Below are positions 36,438-49,796 of a stretch of 64,000 bases of DNA, one piece after another. Each line of letters begins with the position of its first letter. Positions within the stretch are counted from its first letter, which is position 1. The stretch covers positions 43,400,285 to 43,464,284 of the forward strand of contig CM028326.1 in NCBI GenBank assembly GCA_016647705.1, read 5' to 3'. The notes under the pieces were generated by a model, which had not been told where the DNA came from, searched no databases, and saw only the letters and a list, made by a program, of their open reading frames with translations. The position numbers and the translations under genes are program-made. This DNA is from Eucommia ulmoides (Eukaryota > Streptophyta > Magnoliopsida > Garryales > Eucommiaceae).

Positions 36438-38263
36438 AATACCCCCAAACTCAGAATTTTACTAGTCCTCGAGCAAAACACCCACACAATACAAGAAAGT
36501 ATACAAACTAATTACGAAATTAAAAACTACAAACGAAAAACATTAAGAACAAAAATGTGTAAGTTTTGATTATCATCTACCGGCCGAAAGATTTTTCCCT
36601 CATCGGCCCCTAATCCTATCAAGTTCAAGCATAAATCACACCATGTGGTGTTCTAGAATTTCAACGTTCAAAAATAGTAAGCGTCATTCTAGATCCTGTT
36701 TAAGTGTGTGTGATTAAACTCAAATATATTACTATCCATTTATTAGATGAAATTATCCCAAAATAAAGATCATGACTAAAACCTTTAAGGTATAGGCAAT
36801 CCATATGCCTGACCTGGAATCTATTATCCACTAATGTAGGCTCGGAGGTTTATGAATATCAGTAGGGCTTGGTTCAGTTTTGGAATAATGGCCAAGGGTA
36901 TTTGGGAATAGAGAACAGGTTAACATCGTTAACTTAACGTTACCCGAGGCATATCGCTTGGCATTCTCACACTCGAAACCCCATATTTTTTAGAAACAAC
37001 CCTGAACAAACGTTTAAGAACGTCGTACTCACTTGTCATGTAAAAAAGAAACTATTTTTTTAACACACCCCCAAACTCATTCAAATTTCTACAATTTTAA
37101 GAGTACGCAAAAATGATTAAGTAACACACCCCAAAACGTATTCGAATTCTTATAACCTTAGGAATGTGCAAACAATATGAACGACAAACGACAAGCGAGT
37201 ACTCGAATATCGAACCAAATTAGAATTTCGGCCTAAACCCAACAACTCATATCAAGTAGCGAAATGCTAACTTGATTCACTCAAATTGTGCCTTCAGTTT
37301 AGCGATATAGGTTTGGAAAAAGTTCAATCGGTTAGGGTATTTGTTAAGTGTTTAGAATTGAAACGTCTATTAGGCTTTGACAGGGTAACGAGGGATAATG
37401 GTATTGCATGGTTGGATTCAAAAGGCAAGCGATCAAATACTGCCTAAATCATATCTCCTAAACAACCTCGCCAAGGATTTCGCCTCGAATTTCTCCCAAA
37501 TCAGGTTCTAGAATCCCTATTGTCATGAAATTGATTGACGGATAATCAATTTCAAATCAATAAGATAGTGCTATATTGAGTTTATGTGCTCATGCATTTA
37601 GGGTCTATAATAACTTTTACTAAACGATACGTTAAGCACATAGAACACACATGAATGAGTGTTACGCTCGACCTCAAAACAATCAAGAGATAGAGTCATC
37701 ATCGGGTAAAGGCCTAGATGACGTCAAAACTCAGCACAAAACAATAACTAAACTAAACAAACTATTCCTAAACAAGCATGCATACATATAAAAACAGTAA
37801 AACAAGCTAAAAAACATATACACATACTAAAACATACTACACATCACCACCAACTCAACACAGGTGGTGTCCAAACAAGCCGTCAGAGATCCTAATGACA
37901 GTATATAGCATGATATTGAAGACAAGGGTTTAGAACACGTACCTGGGTGGCGAGAGGATCTCGCCTCCGACTCAAATTGGCGGAGATATATCTAACTTAT
38001 TTGTGACCCTGGGTTACCTCCCAAGAAGCGCTTGGTTTAATGTCCTCGGCCCAACACATGCCCTCATGACTGGCGAGATTTTTAATGATTGAACCGCAGG
38101 AGTACCTGTCGTTCTAACATCTTCAAGCATCCTGTAGGAAAACAAAAACAAAACTACAAACGAAAATTATATACAAAAGAAATGCCTAGATTAAAATCGA
38201 GTTACTTACTCCCAATATCGATAGCAATCAACAAGACAATCCCCGACAATGGCGCCAAAAACT
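36438..38263 (-). other. Internal region of the nested element, non-coding
   Basis: No ORF of any recognised family. Holds the attaaaccaagcgcttcttgg motif (minus, about 38,023-38,048) and sequence shared with the internal part of element B and with the element starting at 60,849. Confidence 0.6.
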
Positions 38264-39849
38264 TGGTGGCCTCAAATAATACGCTGCCACTTTCACCGCA
38301 AGCTTACGAATCAAGTTTTAGTATAGTAGACCTTTCGATCGGGTATCGTATCCACAGGAATTGGTTGAGATTACTATCGAGTATCGCGATTGTCATAACC
38401 TAATTTTATCTAGGCGCTAAAAATGGAATTTAATTAAATACTAATACTAAACTAAAATACTAATTAAGTTAACTATACTATAAATATTAATTTGAGATTG
38501 TTTAGGGGAGTAGATTGCCTAGGGATTAACTTTATTTACTTAAATGCATTTGATTTTGTTTTAGTTAACATTAACGGCGTTCGGTGTATTCGACAATCTC
38601 GGTTCGTAAACTCCCTCACCACCTCTTTCGAGTGTAAGACGGGGGAATACGTGACTTTGTATTAATGCCGAAGTCCCCCTCAACATCTTAATGACTCTAG
38701 GTCACGTGAGTCTCGCCCCAACGTCATCGATTGCACACTTTCTAATGCCCTCCCTGGTCGTTAGATTGTCGTGTTGTGTTAACCCTAGTCCGAATCCTGG
38801 GTTACCTCTCTCGAGTGTTAAACCCCATATTCTCAATATATCTAAACTAGCATATAATCATAGAAAACATAGCAACACAATCAAAATTATAAGGAACAAC
38901 CATAAACGAAACACAAATTCAACCAAAACTACATTTTCATAAATAATACGTTAATCCCTATTACAATCCATGTTTAACTCATGGCCCTAACCATTTATAC
39001 AATGTAAAATGAGCTAAACATGCTCAACAACTACCAAAATAAAGACAACAAAGAGAAGAAATGAGTGACTTAGCCTATATCTAAATAATTGGCGCTAGAA
39101 CCGTCAAACGATCGTTTCCGTATTCATCTTCCACCTCGGGTTGAGAGCTCTTCCTCAAAAACCTCTCAAACTAACCCTAAAATATAGCCTAAAGCCTTAG
39201 GGACTGAAAAACAGGGAAGAGAGGAGGAGAGATGGGCTTAAATAGGCCAAAAAATATCTCCAAAATATCTATTCTGTGCAAAGGATTTTGCCAAGGTGAA
39301 GTTAGGTCGGTTAAATTTCTGTCGGAATTTCTCCTAGGCGAAGTTACTACAGGTTTGCAATTTTGTTTTGGCTATAACTTCTTCATCCGAACTCCGATTG
39401 AGGTGATTCAAAAACCTATGGAAAGATAAGAAAATGATCTACAACTTATATGTTTTGAGTGTTTCGAAAATAGGACTTAATCATAGTCAAAAATAGCCTT
39501 GAAGTTACAGCACCTATACCGGCTTTACAGGTTTGGTGACCGCCTAGGCGAAGAAGTAGGCGGTGGACTTGAAAATGTTCTCAGCATCTTCTCAGCCTAG
39601 GCAGAGGTCTAGACGCCTAGGAGGTGGGCTTCTTTCACAATGTTGCCTTCTTGCTCATTTATCCACCGTAATTTCGTCCGATTTGGTTCGATCACATCGT
39701 TTTCGCTCCGATTTCATACCTTTTCACTCTACGCAGCTATTTTAATACAAAAAGAATAAATACATAATAAAACATATAAAAATAATTATAAACGTACTCG
39801 AAAACTAACAAATTCGGATTGAAAATACGTAAGTAATTTCCACCTATCA
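38264..39849 (-). repeat. 5' LTR of the nested element
   Basis: Partner of 34,832-36,437. The palindromes recur at 39,280-39,630. Confidence 0.85.
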
Positions 39850-40940
39850 CGGTGGAATCAGGAACCTCTCTGTAGTTTCACAGCCTAGGCGGTGGGATTC
39901 CGGCATTAATAAGGCTCTCTCTACATATTCACCACCTAGGTGGTGGGCTGCTATTCTGAATATTGCTTCCGTGCATGTTTTCCCACCATTCTTCTACTAT
40001 TCTTGATCCGATTTCATTGTTATTGATCCATTTTCATACATTTTCACCTCAAACACCTGATTTACATAAAAACATAGAAAAACATATTAAAACGTACTAA
40101 ACGTACTCAAAAAACTAACAATGTTCGATTTGAAAATAGATAGGTAATTTATACCTATCAAATACCCCAAACTCGAAATTTTGCTAGTCCTTGAGCAAAG
40201 CACCCACACAATACAAGAAAATATAAGATCTGATTACCAAATAATAACTAAAAATACTTAAACAAAAATGTGCAAGTTTTGATTATCATCTACTGGCTAA
40301 ACGATTTTCTCTCATCGGCCCCTAATCCTGTAAAGTTCAAGCATAACTCATACCATGTGGTGTTATAGAATTTCAACGTTCAAATTTTCCCCAAATCAAG
40401 TTCTAGAATCCCTATTGTCATGAAATTGAATGGAGGATAATTGTTTTCAAATCAATCAGATAGTGCTATATTGAGTTTACGTGCTCGTGCATTTAGGATC
40501 TACAATAACTTTTACTAAAATGATACGTCAAGCACACAGAACACACATGAATGAGCTTTACACTCGACCTCAATGAACAATCAAGGGATAGACTCATCAT
40601 TGGGCAATGGCCCAGATGAAGTCAAAACTCAGCACAAAACAACAACTAAACTAAACAAACTAATTCTAAATAAACATGCACACAATAAAAATAGTAAAAC
40701 ATAAACTATAACTAAAACATTTACTAAACATACTACACATCACCACGAACTTAACAGGTATTGCCCAAAATGACCTGTCAGCGATCCCAATGACATTATA
40801 TAGCATGATAATGAAGATAGGGGATTAAAACACGTACCTGGGAGGCGAGAGAATCTTGTCTCCCAATCAAATCGGCGGAGATAGATATAACTTATTTTTT
40901 TCCTTGGGTTGCCTCCCAAGAAGCGCTTGGTTTATGGTCG

Positions 40941-41837
40941 TCAACCGGACATGTTGAAGTGCTCGTCAAAGAGTGGCTTATGCCAATAGTACGTGTTAAA
41001 TAACACCACATATGGGTCTTGGTTTAATACGCCCTCAAGACTGGCGAGATAAGGCTCTGAATGGATTGATCTTTCAACATCACACCTCACCGACTCATAT
41101 ACTTGGTGGGCCTGAAAAGACGTTGCTAACGGCGATGAATGACAAGTGAGCCACATCGGATCCTCATAGATGTGATCGTCTTGGATCGACTGTGGCGTTA
41201 TGAGCTGGAATTCAAACGGTGAAAATTCACAATAATTGATAAGTGAATTTTCATCGCCGCTCTACACTTGAGGTGTGGCATCTTCATGATAGTCTTCGAT
41301 CTCACCCAAGTACCTCCCACTTGTCTTCGGTTCCTCGTGGTAACTTTTGATGAATGTGTCTTGTATATCTCCCAGTGCCACCACGTCTGACTCGGCCTCA
41401 ATCAAGCAGATAAGCTGACCAATTTGTATCTGAAGAGGTATTGCGGTTATATAGATGTCGACGTAGACCGTCTCGATATAATCAAGACAATCCTCATGCT
41501 CGTTTAGCCGGTCATTCATCTCCCTCAAAAATCTCTGAGTTTTCCTCAATACTATAGCGAACATGTCTTCTAAGGCAGGGGAAGACTCCTCCTCTTGATC
41601 CAGAATGTCAATCCATGGTGCCGTATTGTTGAAACTCTGAAAATCAAAGGCTACCATATCTTCCAGCAACCAATAAGCTTCATCCGCGGTTAGTTGGTCA
41701 AAAGAGGTAGTACCATTCCCTCTTTCAACCCACATTTGGTTGCGGCTTGTAACCCATCGAGGAAGTTCAATAGTTGACACTCTCTCAAAAAATAATAGTT
41801 CGAAAATCGAAATAACAATTCCTTGTATCAGTCCCAA
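40941..41837 (-). pseudogene. Gag-like and family-specific protein remnants, element B
   Basis: Upstream part (41,837-41,262): WVERGNGTTSFDQLTADEAY then LLEDM, as in element A, followed by an acidic region with SYHEEPKTSGRYLGE. Second frame (41,156-40,941): MWLTCHSSPLA.. and NQDPYVVLFNTYYWHKPLFD. Both pieces have counterparts in element A (2.1-3.0 kb and 4.5 kb) in the same order. This suggests that the non-autonomous family once encoded its own protein with a Gag-like front and an unfamiliar tail. Fossil. Confidence 0.6.
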
Positions 41838-42044
41838 TCACTATAAAATGGCTCAGAATCTTGTTGAAAGAAACACAAAAGTACCTATTGATCTAACATC
41901 TTCAAGCACCCTGTAGGAAAACAAAAACAAAAACTACAATGAAAAAATTATAAACAAAAGAAATTCCTAAAGTAAAATCGGGTCATTTACTCACAATATC
42001 TATAATAATAAAAAAATCAATCCCCGGTAATGGCGCTAAAAACT

Positions 42045-43445
42045 TGGTAGAGCAATATTGCATCGCTAACTTATACCGCAAGTGTACGAGTTAAATTTTA
42101 GTATAGGTAGGGAGAGTAAGGGTATCATGTTCAAAGGATTGGTTGAGATTATTATTGACTACCGCGATTATCATAACCTAATTTTATCTAGGCGGCATAA
42201 ATTAAGTTTACAATTAATTGATACTAATACTAAGTTAATTAATCTAACTATACTAATATGATGTTGAGATGTTTAGGGAAAAGATTACATAGGGATTAAC
42301 TTTGTTTACAAAAACATGTTTGGTCTCGTTTTAGTTTACGTTAACGACGTTCAACCTATCTGACTATCTCGGTTCGTAAACTCACTCATCACATCTCCCG
42401 AGTGTAAGATGAGTGAATACATGACTTCGAATCAATGAAGAAGTCTCCCTCAACGTCTTAATGACCCTAGGTCACGCGAGTCGTGCCCCAACATCATTGA
42501 TTGCACACTCTCCAACTCCCTCCCAGGTTATTGGATCGTCGCGTTGTGTTTACCCTAGTCCTAATTCGGGGTTATCTCTTCCGAGTGTCAAACACCGTAT
42601 TCTCAATATATCTATCTAAGCATATAATCATGAGAATACGATAAACACAATCAAAATAGCGAAGAATAATCATTAACGAAACACAGACTCAAACAAAAAA
42701 CATATTCATAAATTTATATTAATCCCCAAACAATCTATGTTTAGCCAATGGTCATAACCATATATATAATATAAAATGAGCTAAACATGCTCAAACAATA
42801 ATCCTAAGTTAAGAGATGAAGAAAGAAACGAGAGAAACTAGTCGTAGTCTGAAGAGTTGTTGCTAAGAACGTTCCAAGATCGCTTCTCCTTCTTTGTTTT
42901 TATTCTTCTCCTTAGGATATGCTTGAGCTTCCCAAAATCCTCTCAAATATTCCTCTAATATGTTAGGAGGTCTAATGGCCAAAAATAAGGGAGGATGAAG
43001 GATTAAATAGAACAAAATATCCTAAAATATCTAAATAATATCTAAATCTAGTGTAGAGTGATGGCCTAAGCAGTGGGATTCACCGCCTAGGCGGTGGGCA
43101 TGTCGGCACAGTCTTCACCGTAGCAATGGAAGAGGCGGTGGAATTAGGAACCTCTCTGTAGTTTCACAGCCTAGGCGGTGGGATTCCAGTAGTAATAAGG
43201 CCCTCTCTTCATATTCACCACCTAGGCGGTGGGCTACTGTTCTAAATATTGCCTCCATGCATGTTTTCCCACCGTTTTTCTACCGTTCTTGATCCGATTT
43301 TATCGTTATTGATTCGTTTTCATACCTTTTCACCGCAAACACATGATTTATACAAAAACACATAAAAACATATTAAAACATACTAAACATACTCAAAAAC
43401 TAATAATGTTTGGTTTCGAAATAGATAGATAATTTACACTTATCA
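42045..43445 (-). repeat. 5' LTR of element B
   Basis: Complete copy of about 1.4 kb, starting TGATAAGTG on the minus strand. CCTAGG palindromes at 43,065-43,240 include CACCGCCTAGGCGGTGGGC (43,082-43,100). Confidence 0.85.
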
Positions 43446-44049
43446 CATACCAGTCCAATTGTTGGCAAAACCCACTACCTAGGCATGACAACTGGTGGCC
43501 ACTAATTAACAGTACGGATCAAATTTTAGTATAATGGACCTTTCAGTCGGGTATCGTATCCACAGGAATTAGTGTAGATTACTATCGAGTACTGCGATTG
43601 TCATAACCTGACTTTATCTGAGCACTAAAAATGGAATTTCATTAATTAATACTAATATGAAAATACTAATTTAACTATACTAATTACTAATATGAGATAG
43701 TTATGAGATGGATTATCAAGGGATTAACTTTATTTACTTAAACGCGTCTGATATCGTTTAGTTTACAATAATGGTGTTCGACCTATTTGAAAATCTCGGT
43801 ATCTAAAACTCCTCTGCCTCCTCTCCCGAGTATAATACGAGGGATGTAACGCAATTTTGTGTTAACGAAAAAGTCCCCCTCAATGTCTTAACAATCCTAG
43901 GTTGCGTGAGTCTTGCCCCAACCTCATTCATTGCACACAAAACCTCAATTCATAAACTCCTTCGCCACCTCTCATGAGTGTAAGACGAGGGATATAACAT
44001 GACTTTGTGTCAACGAAGAAGTCCCCCTCAATGTCTTAATGACCCTAGG

Positions 44050-45576
44050 TAGTAGGGGAGGTTTTTGCGCACGCCTACTTACGCTCATAAGTATACGAGG
44101 TCTAAAGTTTTAATATAGTGGATCTTTGAAGATCGGATATCATTCCCACAGAGAAAAGTATGAATAATTGAATTGAATACCGCAATTGACGTAGTCTCGT
44201 GTTATCCTGACGACGGAAGACGTGAATTGAAATTAAACTAAACTAAATTACAATTAGTGGGTTAATTCTAACTAGGTTGATTAATTAGGGATGGATTTCG
44301 TTCACTTAATACACGTTTGATTTCGTTCGGTTAACAATAACGGAGTTTAGGTATTCGACAATCTCGATTCGTAAACTCCTCCACCACCTCTTCTGAGTGT
44401 AAGACGAGGGAATACGCGACTTCGTGTCGATGAAGAGGTCCCCCTCAATGTCTTAATGACTCTAGGCTGCGTGAGTCTTGACCTAACGTCATCGATTGGA
44501 CACTAACTAACACCCTCCCAGGTCGTTAGGTCGTAACAATGTGTTTACCCTAATCCGAATCCAGGGTTACCTCTCCCGAGTGTCAAACTCTAGATTCTCA
44601 AATCCAACCCTAATACCAATACAAACATATTAAGATTGTCTTCAAATGATAAACACAATCGGACTTAAAAGCAACAATCGTTAAATAAACGTATATTAAA
44701 CCAAATGAGTATTTACACAACTACACATTTTCCTAACTAATCTCTAAATTACACTAACATGTTCTTAGCTAATACAATATTAAATAAAAAGGAGATCATC
44801 ATCATCAACAATAAACATTAAATACAAAGATGGAAACAAGGGAAGAAAAGCCAAATCTCAAAGTGGAGTAGTCCACTTTCGCCAAAGAACAGTCCTCCCG
44901 AGCTTCCTCTTCTCGCTTGATGAACTTCCTCTTCTAGCTCTTCAAGGATTGGCCAAGAACACTATTTACAACTAATCTAATCTACTTCCTAAACTAATAT
45001 AATATAACTAAGGTGGAAGAGAGCACTCAAGAACAACCAAGCCCTCTCCTACGTCTAAGGAATGTCTCCGGTCTCTTTAGGTTTGGTGGAGAAAGGGGTT
45101 AAAAGGAGGGATTTGGAAAATATCTTCAAAATATCTAAAAATAGATATTTCTATGCAGAGTGTTACCGCCTAAGAGGTGATTCATCGCTTAGGCAATGGA
45201 CTTAGGTCGGTTAAGTTCTGTCGGTAACTTTGCCTAAGCGGTGGTTTTTCCACTTAGGCGGTGGCTGCTGGCAAGATATTCTATCTTTTTCTCGCCTAGG
45301 GGGTGGTTTTCTCGCCTAGGCGGTGGTTCAGCCCTTCAGCACCCAACATTCTACCTCTTTTTCGCGTAAGTGGTGGAACTTCCGCCTAGGCGGTGATCTT
45401 CATTCACCGAAACCCTGTTTTGCACATTTTGTTCACCGTTTCTCCAATGTTTTCACTTGTTTCTCGCCTTTTGACGTCCTTTCCCTATTCTACACTAAAA
45501 CACAATTAAATATAACTAAAATGCTTGAAAACTAACAAATTCGATTTAGAAATAGATAGGTTTTTCACACCTATCA
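44050..45576 (-). repeat. 3' LTR of element C
   Basis: Minus-strand start TGATAGGTGTGAAAAACC at 45576. Palindrome array at 45,165-45,400. Confidence 0.88.
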
Positions 45577-47230
45577 ATACCCCCAAAATTAGAATTTTGC
45601 TAGTTCTCGAGCAAAACACTAACACTAAACTAAACTAACTAATGAACTAACTAACTAAAAATGAAAAATTAAACTAACATGAAAGAAGTATATGCATGTA
45701 AATATAAAGTTCAATCTAAATGACCAATTTGTTCCTCCCTCAACATCCCTAAATCGGATCAAGTTCGGGAAGTAACCCACACCAAGTGGTGTTCTAGAAT
45801 TTCAACGATTAATATCAATAAAAACCATTCTAGATCCATTTGAAGTGTGTGTTTGAGAACTCAAATGTATAACTAGTCAAATACCAGATTCGATTATTCA
45901 ATCGTTAAGCTCATAATTTAAACCGTTGAAGGATTCAGGAAAACAATAAGCTTGATTGGAGTCTACTATCCACTAATGTAGGCTTGGATATACACAGAGA
46001 TCAATAGGGCTTGGTTTGGCTTTGGAGAACGACCACAGGTATCACTGGAATAAAAATAGCAATTTGGTTTAATCGATCGATACCCGAGGTAAAATCGTTT
46101 GTCGCTATCCTCTCTCATGACCCCACATTTAAAGTACAATTCTGAATAAGAAATGAAAATCCTGGTATTCACTTGTCGAAAGAGAAGAAAATGAAAAACT
46201 ATATTTATTCATTTCATTTTTTCATTCATTTTTTTCATTTTTTTTAACACTAACATATTCCTAAATTAACTCGAATTCTTACAGTTTTAGGAGAGTGCAA
46301 AAGGAAATTAGAGAAACACACCCCCAAACTTATTCGAATTTATAAAATTTTAGGAATATGTAAAAAGAAATGATAGAAACACACCCCCAAACTTATTTTA
46401 GGGGCGTGCAAAAAGAAATACAAAAGTGACAAGTGAATACACTAATACCGAATCAATAAAAATTTATCAAAAACTCGACCGCTCACTTGATTTCATTCAA
46501 TTTTTAAAATTAGGCTTAGCGACATTGGTTTAGGAAAAATTTAATTGAAAGGAGTATTTGAACGTTTTCAAAATTTGATTACGTTATCGAATTCGATAGG
46601 GGAAATAAGAAATTAACATTTTCAGGTTAGCTACAACGGTTCAAGCGAAAAATTGACGGCCTAAATCACGTCTCCGGAATTACCTTACCTAGGATTCCGC
46701 CTCATGTTTTCCCCAAATCAAGTTCTAGTTTCCTCATTTTCTAAACATATAAATTAAAATACATATATAAACTAAAATTTGTACATCAAAAATTTTGCAT
46801 TCTGTTCAAAAAATAATAATTGTTCACCATTTTCTACAAAAAGTCAAAATGAATGAACATACACTAAACTATCATCCAATCCATACCATCCAGGCTTGAA
46901 CATGGCAGTGTTCCAACATCAGCGAACCCAATAAACATATAGCATGCTTGCACACAAAATGGGTTGAACACATACCTAGGGAATAAGACTTATTCCCTAC
47001 TATTCACCTGAAGACGAATCATCACCATCATCATTTTGGGAAGGAGAGTGTGGTCTCTAGAGTAGATGTGGTGGCACAGATGGCATCGGAGGGTAATTGT
47101 CCATCTCAAGGCCAAGGTCCTCCCAAATCTTCCATTGGACTCGATCTTGTTGCCTCGAAAATTGGTCCAGGAAAGAAGCAATCTAGTATTGGTTTTAGAG
47201 GATGGTCTGAAGCTTGTTATCTATCCTCTC

Positions 47231-48133
47231 TTAGGAGTTTTCATCTCGGGCTCCAGAAGGTCCAGCTGTCTCGTCTGCTTGCTCTTTCCCTTCTTCAAGC
47301 TCAGGCTCGGGTGCCTCTTGCGCCCCAGTCTTCCACAACCGATTTATCGCTGACAGAGTAAGTAGAAAGATAGGGTCACACTGGCTTTCCCCAGATACAG
47401 TCAAATCAGCTAATATAAAAATATGGGTCAATAGTGACGGAAACGGGAGCCCACCCTTTACCGTCTTCGTAGCATGAATGATCGATGAATAGATCAGAAA
47501 TCCAACGTTGATTGGTTGTCCTGTCTGAATTTTATAGATAAAAAAGGCCCTATCCTTTGAGACGTTTGACAAATGTGACATCGGTAGGAGGCTTCCGCAG
47601 ATGAAGTGGTGCTAGATTTTTGAAAATGGCTTGAGGCAACTCACCGAAAAGGTAGCGACGTTCGGCCCTTGGTGTTTCTACTTTATCGTTCCAGATGTGA
47701 TCTTTTGGATGACCCTATGCAAAGTAGGGTCTTAGCTTTCAAGTGACTCCGGTGCCGACAGGCCAAAGAGATGGTTAATGAAGTCGGGGCTGAAGATAAT
47801 AGGTTGGTTCTGAACCCTTGCTAGATCGTCAATGGCCTCTGTAGCATTAGCATAGAACTCTTTAACCAAAGCGATCTCGCCTGAGGGTGGGGATTTGCAA
47901 AATTGCTCCCAGTGGCGGCTTCGAATTTCATTCTAAAATTCCACCGGGAGATCTTCAATCGGACTGAAACCCCGTTGACGTATGCAGGCATGATATTTTT
48001 CATGTTCTTTAAAGTGTTCCACCGCTTGTTTTGACACAAAGCGGGTGGCATCGTAGTCAACGTCGGTCGGCATCCTAGGGTTTGAAGTCGACCCTTCTCC
48101 TCTGGCCCTCTTCTTTGCTGCTCTTTTCGGCAT
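47231..48133 (-). pseudogene. Putative plant transposon protein remnants in element C
   Basis: The first piece (48,133-47,933) starts MPKRAAKKRARGEGSTSNPR, a basic head typical of this protein, then KYHACIRQRGF. The later piece (47,581-47,231) has VSKDRAFFIYKIQTGQPINV, SSIIHATKTVKGGLPFPSL and LLTHIF. These match the TKDRA.L.YAI.TG..I.VG..I..SI......GGL.FPSLIT block of the family that is listed in databases as a putative plant transposon protein and is found in Athila-type elements downstream of pol. Its role in the element is unknown. Fossil. Confidence 0.7.
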
Positions 48134-48754
48134 TTCCTACAATCACAATTAGATAAACAAAATACAACCTTATCATATATGAATAATTAAAAACCATAAA
48201 CCTCCCTAATCACATTGTCAAGAACACATACAACCCAAAACGGATACCCATTTGAATTTTTCAAAAACATTTCACAAATGTGACATCTTATATTAGTCCA
48301 CACACTTAACCAATCCAATTAAACATGTGTATCATCAAGAATCAAACCAAAAACCCATTGAACTTCGAAATCGCGAAACTAAATTTAAGGGTTTTGGGGC
48401 AAAATTTCAAAATCTATTGATTCCATTGATATAATCATGTAAACCAACCAATAATTTCAACAACTAGACTAAATGTAATGTAAAATAAACTTACTTTTTG
48501 AGAATTAATGGTCCAATCGAAAGAAAATGAAGAAATCGCTCCTTTCACGCAAAACCCTAAATTTTCGGAAATAGGGGTGGAAATCCGATTCTTGGAGGTT
48601 GAATCGTGATGGAAATGACTACTTTTGGTAATAGACGGATGATTTTTTAGGATTGCAACGGTTTGGGAGTGAGGTTTTAGAGAGAAGGTAGAGGATTTGG
48701 GGAGGGAATCTTGCGTTTTTAATTTTTGAGCGACGGGCCATTTTTTAACAACAG

Positions 48755-49080
48755 AAGGTTCACCGCTTGGGCGATGGATTCACCACTTGAGCGGTGGAAC
48801 TCTTTTCTTTAAAACCAAACCATCTGATGAAATTCCGCCTAGGCGGTGGTTTCTCCGCCTAAGCGGTGGAGTGTATTTTGAAAATTTGGTGCGTCCTGTA
48901 TTTTTAGCGCCTAAACGGTGGTTAACCGCTTGGGCGGTGGGCTGTTTTCACCCACTCTGTATTTTTACCACCTAAGCGGTGGTTCACCGCTTAGGTGGTG
49001 GGCCTTTTTTGCTGAAAAACACCTTCTCTATATTTTTACCGCCTAAACGGTGGTTTACCGCTTGGGCAGTGGGCCTGAAG
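48755..49080. repeat. Tandem palindrome array between primer-binding site and ORF of element C
   Basis: Paired near-palindromes (accgcctaaacggtgg and accgcttgggcggtgggc) recur. The clearest part is three tandem units of about 60-72 bases, each starting tatttttaccgcctaa, at 48,898, 48,959 and 49,031. Related single pairs lie at 48,758-48,800 and 48,835-48,870. The same words form the array in this element's LTRs. Confidence 0.7.
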
Positions 49081-49796
49081 CTCCCACTTTTGTGTTTTTC
49101 TCAAATTTTCAAAATACGGCTCCACCCCGTACGTTTTCACTTTGCTTGTTCAATGTGTTTAAACTTAAAATACATCCCCAAACTTCCATACTCCTAAATT
49201 CACTTCCGAACACGTTCCGAAGCCATGTCGGCTTCCAAAAAGAATAAATAATTAAATAAATAGTAACAAAAATCGGGTAATTTGATACCCTGAGTTTCAC
49301 TTAAAAACAAAATAGCGCTTGAGTTACCGTCCCCAGCTGGACTATCGTGTCACTAAGTATTTTCACCAAAATTCCCCATAGACAAGGAATTTGGGCTCAA
49401 ATGCTTAGTCGGATCAAGATCATGGCTTTGAAGTCGGCTTCTCCTCTCAGTCCTTATCATTTGCAATAAGCTCAATCTCGGGATTGAGAATTAATAATTC
49501 CAATCTTAATCGTTTCTCGCTTTACTTGATTTCATTAACAGAATAAAACAAAAATAAAAATTAAAAACTAAACAAAAATAAATGTCAGGATTAACACTCG
49601 ACTACTTAGTCGCAATATCAACTTAGAATTCACACTAATCCCATGTCAACAACGCCAAAACTTCGTGCATTGATGGAACTAGGATTCGATACATTTTCTT
49701 TTCCAATTTAAAACTTAAGTTCTGAGCCGATACCGCATTTCTTTTGCAATATTCAAATAGAATTCAAACTAATCCCCGACAACGGCGCCAAAAACT

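Larger units (their letters stand above)
34832..39849 (-). mobile_element. Non-autonomous Athila-like element nested in an LTR of element B
   Basis: Left LTR 34,832-36,437 and right LTR about 38,264-39,849, with a short internal region (36,438-38,263). The primer-binding site is at 38,238-38,257 (minus) and the purine tract next to 36,438. The flanks gggtg (34,827-34,831) and cggtg (39,850-39,854) are a target duplication with one difference. The uninterrupted sister LTR at about 43,130-43,140 (gaggcggtggaatt) shows the empty site. It inserted inside a CCTAGG-palindrome region. No coding capacity is visible. The LTRs are very alike by eye, so this is among the younger insertions. Confidence 0.88.
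33733..43445 (-). mobile_element. Non-autonomous Athila-like element (element B), with a nested element
   Basis: LTRs 33,733-34,831 plus 39,855-40,160 (left, interrupted) and 42,045-43,445 (right). The target duplication catac is perfect (33,728-33,732 and 43,446-43,450). A tRNA-Asp-type primer-binding site is readable on the minus strand at 42,018-42,037, and a purine tract lies next to the left LTR at about 40,163-40,172. The internal region (40,161-42,044) keeps a gag-like remnant but no pol. It inserted into the Tat-like element and later received a second element in its left LTR. Confidence 0.85.

Noticed and set aside
47050-47361. Open frames on the + strand near 47 kb
   Set aside because: Shadows of the minus-strand transposon-protein remnant, which has the recognisable family blocks.
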